DNA from: Alphaproteobacteria bacterium
GTDB lineage: Bacteria; Pseudomonadota; Alphaproteobacteria; Ferrovibrionales; Ferrovibrionaceae
Direction of reading: 5' to 3'
DNA: 64,000 nucleotides
Assembly (NCBI GenBank): GCA_018336035.1
Contig: JAGXRD010000146.1
Coordinates: 54,364-118,363 of the forward strand
In this document: in pieces, positions 58,063 through 64,000 of the stretch
Layout: each line of letters begins with the position of its first letter
How positions within the stretch are numbered: the first letter of the stretch is position 1
Position numbers and translations under genes: made by a program
The notes under the pieces: generated by a model
The model's input: the letters and a program-made list of their open reading frames with translations, nothing else
What the model was told of the DNA's origin: nothing
Databases searched by the model: none

Positions 58063-58356
58063 ATGAACGAGTACGAGACCTTCTACATTCCCCAAACTCT
58101 GGATGAGCCGGATCGAATCCTCATTTTCGAGCCCGATGAAGGCATTTGTTTTCTCGGGCTTCTGTTTTACGGCCTGCTGTTCAATCAATTCATCATGGGC
58201 CTGGTGTCGGCTTCTGTTTGCGTCTGGGCGCTGAAGCGTCTCAAGGGCAGCGAACAGCCGAACTTGCCGCTTTATGCGGTCTACTGGTTTCTGCCGCGGT
58301 GGATGATGCGCCTGAAGGCGACGCCACCTTCATTTATCCGTTTTTACATAGGGTGA
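58063..58356 (+). CDS. traL: TraL-like pilus assembly protein
   Basis: 97 aa. YIPQTLDEPDRILIFEPDEG opens the protein, followed by two hydrophobic segments and NLPLYAVYWFLPRWMMRLK. This is the TraL (VirB3-like) inner-membrane protein that sits between traA and traE in F-type systems. It starts 30 bases after traA and ends four bases before traE. Confidence 0.88.
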   Translation: MNEYETFYIPQTLDEPDRILIFEPDEGICFLGLLFYGLLFNQFIMGLVSASVCVWALKRLKGSEQPNLPLYAVYWFLPRWMMRLKATPPSFIRFYIG

Positions 58357-58360
58357 TCAC

Positions 58361-58942
58361 ATGCGCAGTGTCGTCGGTGTGCGCAAAGCCCGTCGTGCTG
58401 CGCTCGCGCGCAACATCCTGATTGGCTTTTGCATCCTGCAGCAGGTGACGATTCAGTATGTCGTCTGGAATGCGAGCAACAGAGACCGCGAAATAATCCT
58501 GATGCCGCCGATGCCTGGCGAGTCAATGAGTGCCGGTGCCGCTAAGCCGGATGCACGGTACATGACGCAGCTATGTTCGCTCGTGTCGTCGCTCTGGCTG
58601 GAAATCTCGCCGGGCTCAACGGACTTCAACAAGCAAAGCCTGCAGTCTATGGCGAGGCCGTCGACCTATGGCGACCTTTCCAAGGTGATCGAAGACGACA
58701 TTGTCGCGGCCAAGAATGACCGCGTGTCGACTGACTTCATCACCTACGAGACCGAAACCAATGTGAAATCGCTGTCCTGCCTCGTGGTCGGGGAATATCG
58801 CCGCTTCCTGGGTAAGGAAATGGTCTCGACCAGGCAGCGCGGCTTTGAGTACCGGTTCGTCAATGCAGTGAACCGGCTTTGGTTGGACAGCATTCGTGAG
58901 CTGACCGACGAGGAAATCAAGAAGAAGGCAGGCAAACGATGA
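58361..58942 (+). CDS. traE: TraE-like type IV secretion protein (VirB5/8-like)
   Basis: 193 aa. One N-terminal membrane anchor (ARNILIGFCILQQVTIQYVV) precedes a periplasmic domain rich in charged strands and helices: YMTQLCSLVSSLWLEISPG, YGDLSKVIEDDIVAAKNDRV and the closing LWLDSIRELTDEEIKKKAGK. TraE-like length. The stop overlaps the next start by ATGA (58939-58942). Confidence 0.88.
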   Translation: MRSVVGVRKARRAALARNILIGFCILQQVTIQYVVWNASNRDREIILMPPMPGESMSAGAAKPDARYMTQLCSLVSSLWLEISPGSTDFNKQSLQSMARPSTYGDLSKVIEDDIVAAKNDRVSTDFITYETETNVKSLSCLVVGEYRRFLGKEMVSTRQRGFEYRFVNAVNRLWLDSIRELTDEEIKKKAGKR

Positions 58943-59766
58943 ACGCTAAAATGGCTATGTATGGTCTGGCCCTGGCAGCTGTGCTGGCTGTGACTGCGTC
59001 CGGGGCCTCGGCACAGATCAAGCAGGTTACGAACAACTCTGAAGTGGTGGTCAACCTGTCGCAGAAAGACCCGTCGCGGTTCTCTGTGACGGGGGATCGC
59101 ATCCAGAGTCTGGTGATCGAGCAGGGACGCTTCACGGTCACGACAGACGATGTGATCGGCGATGCCTTCGTGAAGCTGGCGTCGCTTGATGCCCAGTGCT
59201 GGTCGACGGAGAAGCCGGCCGTGGATCAATCTAAGCCGGTCGCGCAGGGCAAGCCTGAAGACAATGTCGCGCCGCAGCGCCGGCCAATCATTTGCCCGGC
59301 GACCTTCTATGTGAAAACAGAGAAGGGGTTTACCTACAAGGTGATCGCCAGTTTTCACGACATTCCGGGCGCGCAGGTGACGCTGGTTAACCCTGAAGTC
59401 AGCGTTACGACGGAGTCAGACGACTGGGAGCGCAAGACTCCGTACCAGGAGACGATCATCCGTCTGATGCAGGCGATGGCCAATGATCGGCCGATTCAGA
59501 CCTATGAGAGCTCCTTTGCCGAGGTGAAAGTCTCGTCTGGCGCGCTCGATGTGACCTCTTTGGCCCGCCATCGCGGGCGCGCTTTCGAGGGCGAAACCTT
59601 CCTCACCAGAAATACCGGCCAAAAGCATGTCGTGCTGAAGGAAACGCAATTCTCCAGCGGCAAGGTTGCGGCCGTCTATATCGAGCAGCCGATGCTGGCG
59701 CCTGGCCAGCAAACCCGTGTGCATGTGGTCATGCGCCGGGGCAAGGGAGGCAACAATGGCAACTGA
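58939..59766 (+). CDS. traK: TraK-like outer-membrane assembly protein (VirB9-like)
   Basis: 275 aa. Signal peptide MAMYGLALAAVLAVTASGAS, then a beta-rich mature protein with QIKQVTNNSEVVVNLSQKDPSRF, VIEQGRFTVTTDDVIGDAF and a long C-terminal domain. TraK forms the secretion core with TraB and TraV. It overlaps traB by 11 bases (ATG 59756). Order traA-L-E-K-B is as in F. Confidence 0.87.
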   Translation: MNAKMAMYGLALAAVLAVTASGASAQIKQVTNNSEVVVNLSQKDPSRFSVTGDRIQSLVIEQGRFTVTTDDVIGDAFVKLASLDAQCWSTEKPAVDQSKPVAQGKPEDNVAPQRRPIICPATFYVKTEKGFTYKVIASFHDIPGAQVTLVNPEVSVTTESDDWERKTPYQETIIRLMQAMANDRPIQTYESSFAEVKVSSGALDVTSLARHRGRAFEGETFLTRNTGQKHVVLKETQFSSGKVAAVYIEQPMLAPGQQTRVHVVMRRGKGGNNGN

Positions 59767-61081
59767 CAATACTGCGAAGAACAAACGCAACCAGATGATC
59801 GGCGCCGCTGTCGTTTTGGCGCTGTTCGTTCTCACGGTCTATCTGTTCCTGGCACCTGAAGGGAAGACTTCGAGGGCCAAGGCTGAACAGTCCAAAGTGT
59901 CGCTTGTGCAGAAGCGCGATATCCGACCTGAGCAGGAATGGACAAATCGTGGCGAAAAGCGCCTAGAGACCATCGAAAAGCAGATGGGCGATATTCTGAA
60001 GGCGCGGGAGACCGGACCGAATGCTGAATTGCGGCGCCTTGAGCAACGGATTGCCGAACTGGATCAGAAGCTGAAAAGCAATGAGGCTGATGGCAAGAAG
60101 GTCATCGACGCATACTCGGATGAAGTGAAGCGTCTGGCCAATGAGAATGAGACCCTGAAGCGCACTGCCAGCGCGGACAAGCTGGCGTCGGCTTCTACCG
60201 ATGTGACCGCACAGGGCGATTTTATCAATCGCGGTCAACCCGGACCCCGCAAGGCTAGTGCCACGGTTCCGGCCGCCAGTGAATCGCGAGCCGCGCCAAA
60301 GGGAATTGAGACGATCAATGTGGCTCTGAAGCAGCCATTGCGGGGCCGTACCACCGGTAAGAACATCGAAAAGTATGTGCCGGTCAATTCGTATGTGAAA
60401 GCGAAGGTGCTGTCTGGCGCGGATGCTTCGGCTGGTGTCGTAAGCCAGGCAGAGCCCCGGCCTGTCCTGTTCCGTATTCAGGGCGATGCGATTGCGGCCC
60501 TGCATAACGGTGAGGAACAGCGCATCGACCTTGATGGCTGCAGCATCGGCGGTTCGGCTTATGGCGATCTGTCGAGCGAGCGCGTGTATGTCCGCACGCA
60601 GAATATGACCTGCGCCCGAGACCCGAAAACCGTCATTGAGCGCAATGTGAAGGCGTATATCGCTGGCAGCGCCAAGGCGGGTGTCCGTGGTGAGGTTGTG
60701 TCGCGTGAAGGTGACTTCATTACGACCGCATTGCTCGCCGGTGTCGTCAGTGGCTTCGGTCGCGGATTGTCCCAGTCGTCGTCCGGTTCGCTGGGAGGCA
60801 TCACCATTCAGCAGGGCACGCAGGAACGGTCCACGGGCGATGTCTTCCAGCAAGGTCTAGGCGAAGGCCTGAGTACCAGTTCGGACAGGATCTCCAACTA
60901 TCTCATTCGGCGTGCGGAGCAGTATCAGCCTGTGATCATGCTGCAGGCCGGCCGGGATGATGTGGAAATCGTCTTCCTGGAGGGTGTCGACCTTTCGGAC
61001 AACTACAAGGCATCGGCAAAGGCGGAAGAAGCGAAGCCCGCCAGTAACTCCATGCCGAATGCCCGCAATCCCAATCTCTAG
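59756..61081 (+). CDS. traB: TraB-like secretion core protein (VirB10-like)
   Basis: 441 aa from ATG 59756; the frame extends upstream inside traK. One membrane anchor (RNQMIGAAVVLALFVLTVYLF) is followed by a coiled coil (EKRLETIEKQMGDILKARE, LRRLEQRIAELDQKLKSNE) and a C-terminal VirB10 domain with FIRI-type barrel text (RGRTTGKNIEKYVPVNSYVKA, LFRIQGDAIAAL, VNLAG-like). It spans both membranes in the transfer channel. A tail with AEEAKPASNSMPNARN is variable. Confidence 0.9.
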   Translation: MATDNTAKNKRNQMIGAAVVLALFVLTVYLFLAPEGKTSRAKAEQSKVSLVQKRDIRPEQEWTNRGEKRLETIEKQMGDILKARETGPNAELRRLEQRIAELDQKLKSNEADGKKVIDAYSDEVKRLANENETLKRTASADKLASASTDVTAQGDFINRGQPGPRKASATVPAASESRAAPKGIETINVALKQPLRGRTTGKNIEKYVPVNSYVKAKVLSGADASAGVVSQAEPRPVLFRIQGDAIAALHNGEEQRIDLDGCSIGGSAYGDLSSERVYVRTQNMTCARDPKTVIERNVKAYIAGSAKAGVRGEVVSREGDFITTALLAGVVSGFGRGLSQSSSGSLGGITIQQGTQERSTGDVFQQGLGEGLSTSSDRISNYLIRRAEQYQPVIMLQAGRDDVEIVFLEGVDLSDNYKASAKAEEAKPASNSMPNARNPNL

Positions 61082-61107
61082 TCCACTTATCTGTAGAGGT
61101 TCCCACG

Positions 61108-61920
61108 ATGCGTAAACTTGCACTGTCGATGATGTTTCTCCTGGTTGCCTGTCAGACGGCTCCTCAATCTGCCAGCAATCTGCAGGGCGGGGCTGGCGAC
61201 CCCCCGACTGCAATCGGCGGCCCCTGCACAGATCAGGACGCCCAGGAAGTCAAAAAGCGCGTCACGACAAAGTACCCAGAGAATGGGGTCAGTTCCGTCC
61301 AGTGCGGTCCGATGGACGGCCTGTATGAAGTCGTCGCTGGCAAGAACGTTTTCTACATCGACAAGTCGGTGACGAAAATGGCCTTTGCCAAGTTCTACGA
61401 CCTCACGACCCAGCAGGAAATTCAGACGGCCGCAAGCGAGATTTCGCGCGAGGATGACAAACCCGCTGTGGCGCCGCGTAGCAAGAATGTCCAGCGCGCG
61501 GACTGGTCGCAGTTTCCACAGCAGCATGCCGTCGTCACCGGGAAAGGCCGCAAGCACAAGGTTGCGATCTTTACCGATGTGACTTGCCCATACTGCGCGC
61601 GTCTTCATGCCGCCCTCAAGACCATGTCCGATGTTGAGGTGCATGAATATGCCAGCCCGGTACTCGGCAACAGTTTGAAGCCGACAATTGGCGCGCTCTG
61701 TTCCAGGGATAAGGCAGCTGGCCTGGATCTGGCTTATGCCGGCAGCGAGGGCAACCCGGCGCCGGGTTGTGACGCCAGCGAGGCGATTGGCGCGGTGCAG
61801 GGCTACATGAAGAAAATGGGTTGGTCGGCGGTTCCGGTGATCGTGCGCGCTGATGGCCAGGTGATGAAGGGGTTCCCGTCGCCTGAGCATCTTCGCAAGT
61901 TCATGGAAGGATCGCTCTGA
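61108..61920 (+). CDS. DsbC-like thiol-disulphide protein of the tra operon
   Basis: 270 aa. Lipobox-like MMFLLVACQ signals lipidation. The C-terminal thioredoxin domain contains VAIFTDVTCPYCARLHAAL with the CPYC active site, a cis-Pro loop SAVPVIVRADG and the N-terminal dimerisation region (GLYEVVAGKNVFYIDKSVTK), the DsbC/TrbB plan. It probably helps fold disulphide-containing tra proteins such as TraA processing partners or TraV. Its place between traB and traV is a known variation on the F layout. Confidence 0.87.
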   Translation: MRKLALSMMFLLVACQTAPQSASNLQGGAGDPPTAIGGPCTDQDAQEVKKRVTTKYPENGVSSVQCGPMDGLYEVVAGKNVFYIDKSVTKMAFAKFYDLTTQQEIQTAASEISREDDKPAVAPRSKNVQRADWSQFPQQHAVVTGKGRKHKVAIFTDVTCPYCARLHAALKTMSDVEVHEYASPVLGNSLKPTIGALCSRDKAAGLDLAYAGSEGNPAPGCDASEAIGAVQGYMKKMGWSAVPVIVRADGQVMKGFPSPEHLRKFMEGSL

Positions 61921-62642
61921 TGCGCTCGGCATTCAAAATTGCCGCTTTGCTTGCGGTTGCTCTGGGCACGGCTGGGTGCTCGACCTGGAGCCGAAATGTC
62001 AGTGGCGACTGGGACTGCCCGGCCCCCCAGGGGCTGGGTTGCATGACGATCTCGGAGGCTGATCGCGGACGCCCCTCGGGAAACGTGGAAACCTCGGCGC
62101 CGATTCCGGTGGCCGAGGTAGTCGACTCATCTGCAACTGAAACGGCAGCGGCGCCGGCAGTGACCAATCCGTCAACTGAAGCCCAGACACCGGCCATTTT
62201 CACCAAGGCCTTCTGGTCGAAAGTTTTCGCGCCCAAGGCCACGACCACGGAACAAGTCAGAGTGGCTGACCCGGCGGGAATGGAGACGATTGAGCGGGCA
62301 CCTCAACCTCAAGCCGCAGCGGCCGATAAGACCGTCGTGGCTACCCAGCCGCCCGTGCCTGTGATGCCTGCTCCTGCGCCGGAGCCAGTTCTGGCGGCTC
62401 GCAAAACCGAAGAAATCATGATGGTCAGTGCTGCACCTGCAGCTGCGGGGGTTCGCGGCAACACTCTGGCGATCGGCGCCACGGATATCCAAGGGGACAG
62501 GGTGAACTGGACTGACCGTGTTCGTCAGCCTGAACGGCTGGGACGCCTTTGGCTCAATCCGTATGTCGATGGCAGCGGAAACCTCCATGACGGGGGTTTC
62601 ATCTTTTTCGTCGTATCGCCCGCGCGCTGGAAGGTGGAGTAA
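61920..62642 (+). CDS. traV: TraV-like outer-membrane lipoprotein (VirB7-like)
   Basis: 240 aa, ATG overlaps the previous stop by one base (TGATG). Lipobox ALLAVALGTAGCSTW. Cysteines (DWDCPAPQGLGCMTI) behind it are the TraV pattern. A Pro/Ala-rich middle is followed by a conserved C-terminus (RVNWTDRVRQPERLGRLWLNP). It anchors the TraB-TraK core in the outer membrane. It is three bases from traC. Confidence 0.87.
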   Translation: MRSAFKIAALLAVALGTAGCSTWSRNVSGDWDCPAPQGLGCMTISEADRGRPSGNVETSAPIPVAEVVDSSATETAAAPAVTNPSTEAQTPAIFTKAFWSKVFAPKATTTEQVRVADPAGMETIERAPQPQAAAADKTVVATQPPVPVMPAPAPEPVLAARKTEEIMMVSAAPAAAGVRGNTLAIGATDIQGDRVNWTDRVRQPERLGRLWLNPYVDGSGNLHDGGFIFFVVSPARWKVE

Positions 62643-62645
62643 GCC

Positions 62646-64000
62646 ATGGATATCGACCTGTCGTCCTATCTGAAAAAGAACTTCTGGTATGAACGCCTGC
62701 GCTCGATGTCAGAGCACCTGTTTGGTGATCGGGCATTGTTAGATGAAGTGCAGAGCGGAATGCCTGACATTCATACCCTGGGCGAGCTGCTGCCCTATCG
62801 GTGGTATGACGACAAGTCGAAACTCTACATCAACAACAACTCATTTGGTTTCATCGTAGAAACGTCGCCGCTGATCGGTGCGGATGAAAAGGTGGTGAAG
62901 TCCATCACGTCGCTGATTGCGGACATTCTGCCGCCGCAATGCTCCGTGCAATTCATGAATTACCCTTCCCCGAAGGTGGGGAATATCCTCAATCACTGGT
63001 ACGCGCCGCGTAAAGCTACGGGCGGCATTTTTGAGGAGATTGCCCGTCGCCGCTGTGAATTCATGGCCGGCGGTGTTTACAAGCGGCTTTACAAGGAAGA
63101 GCCATTCTATCTCCGGCACTTCCGGCATTTCATTTCAGTTAGCCTGCCTGGTGAGCCAGTTGACCGGCTGACCGCGCGTCTGGAAGAGGTCAGGCGAGCC
63201 TATATGCCCACGCTGCAGGGTATGGGCCTCGCTACTCGCACTGTTGAGCCGAAGGACTTTATCCAGCTGATCCGCGAGCTGGTCTGGCCTGAAGTGGACA
63301 TTTATCCACGGGACGCGGGCTATAACCCCTATCAGCCCTTGAACGAACAGATTTCCGATTCTGAGGCTCAGCTGGTCGTTCTGGCCAATTCGCTCATGCT
63401 GGCCAACGACACGCAGGTTTTGAACTTCAATGTGCGCCGCCTGCCGGAATACTGGGCGCAGTGGATGAATCAGAAGCTGATCGGCGATCCAGAGGACGTG
63501 CTGCGCCAGTTTGAGGGGCATTTCGTCCAGCATCTGACAGTGACAACGCAGGACAGTACGAGCGCGTCGAGTAAGGCGGCAGTTAAGGCCGTCACGACCG
63601 GAAACCGCGTGGAAGACCGCGAATATGCGAAGTTCTTCCCGAATATCGTCCAGAAGAACCGCGACTGGAAATTTGTGCGAAAGCATCTCGGCCAAGGTCA
63701 ACGGCTGAATGATTGCTATTACGGGCTGGCACTGTACACGCGGCCGGACCGGCAGGAGTCAGCTGAGCGGCATGCGCGCGATCTTTACAAGTCGGTAAAC
63801 TGGGAGCTGTCGAAAGAGACATTTGTTCAGCTGCAGTCCTTCTTAGGCATGCTGCCGTTTATGCCCTCCGAAGGCCTGTCGGTGGATATGAAGCGGATGA
63901 AGCGGACACGGACATGGGTCAGCTTCACGGCCGCCAATCTCGCGCCGATGCAGGGGGAGTATTCGGGCAACGGATCTCCCGGTCTGCTTCTGATCGGCCG
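62646..64000 (+). CDS. traC: TraC-like type IV secretion ATPase, N-terminal part (runs past the window)
   Basis: About 451 codons are present; the frame is open to the right edge and the Walker A lies beyond, except that SPGLLLIGR marks its approach. Hallmarks of F-type TraC: MDIDLSSYLKKNFWYERLRS, LLPYRWYDDKSKLYINNNSF, HWYAPRKATGGIFEEIARRR and VDIYPRDAGYNPYQPLNEQI. It is the VirB4-related hexameric ATPase that drives pilus assembly. ATG 62646 follows the traV stop by three bases. Confidence 0.9.
   Translation, partial: MDIDLSSYLKKNFWYERLRSMSEHLFGDRALLDEVQSGMPDIHTLGELLPYRWYDDKSKLYINNNSFGFIVETSPLIGADEKVVKSITSLIADILPPQCSVQFMNYPSPKVGNILNHWYAPRKATGGIFEEIARRRCEFMAGGVYKRLYKEEPFYLRHFRHFISVSLPGEPVDRLTARLEEVRRAYMPTLQGMGLATRTVEPKDFIQLIRELVWPEVDIYPRDAGYNPYQPLNEQISDSEAQLVVLANSLMLANDTQVLNFNVRRLPEYWAQWMNQKLIGDPEDVLRQFEGHFVQHLTVTTQDSTSASSKAAVKAVTTGNRVEDREYAKFFPNIVQKNRDWKFVRKHLGQGQRLNDCYYGLALYTRPDRQESAERHARDLYKSVNWELSKETFVQLQSFLGMLPFMPSEGLSVDMKRMKRTRTWVSFTAANLAPMQGEYSGNGSPGLLLIG

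Overview
The window reads as a high-GC proteobacterial accessory region, most likely from an alphaproteobacterium. This placement is tentative and rests on gene families (Liv and Dpp transporter operons, F-type tra genes with a DsbC-like protein between traB and traV, TnsA/TniB/TniQ genes), not on a marker gene. No rRNA, tRNA or CRISPR array was seen. It appears to be part of a plasmid or integrative element carrying an aromatic-acid catabolic island.

Positions 1-9926 hold gentisate module A: two FAD-binding dehydrogenases, a complete Liv-type ABC importer (permeases, ATPases, binding protein), a short-chain dehydrogenase, gentisate 1,2-dioxygenase, fumarylpyruvate hydrolase and a zeta-class maleylpyruvate isomerase. 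Positions 10164-11660 hold a small hypothetical gene and two gene relics: a dppD/dppF chimera and a broken maleylpyruvate isomerase 3' end. Positions 11729-21326 hold module B: a GntR regulator, a second gentisate dioxygenase, a fusion of a kappa-GST/DsbA-like domain with fumarylpyruvate hydrolase, a second Liv importer, an alpha/beta hydrolase and a RidA-like protein.

Positions 21602-27812 hold a MarR regulator, an acyl-CoA dehydrogenase, a DUF35/3-hydroxyacyl-CoA dehydrogenase fusion, a thiolase-family protein without the usual cysteine, and a LysR regulator. Positions 27918-40161 run on the plus strand: Rieske oxygenase and reductase, a family-5 binding protein, an aryl-CoA ligase, a crotonase, Dpp permeases and ATPases, and an FAD aromatic hydroxylase, ended by a clear terminator. 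A sensible reading is uptake of a phenylpropanoid-like or methoxylated aromatic acid, demethylation or hydroxylation, CoA activation and side-chain shortening, 6-hydroxylation to gentisate, and ring cleavage through either module. The actual substrate is not established.

Positions 40168-45745 are a regulatory and defence-like patch: a frameshifted binding-protein relic, a TetR gene with two operators, an XRE regulator with a membrane protein, a Phd/VapC toxin-antitoxin pair, an orphan AbiEi-like gene, hairpin repeats and a structured leader. Positions 45746-54875 carry a Tn7-like core (tnsA, tnsB, tnsC, tniQ), a nuclease-like fifth gene and a second, convergent TniQ protein. Positions 55102-56523 hold a small hypothetical gene and a DUF4258/MqsA-like pair. 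Positions 56630-64000 start an F-type conjugation operon: lytic transglycosylase and a TraY-like tandem RHH protein on the minus strand, then traA-L-E-K-B-dsbC-V and a truncated traC on the plus strand.
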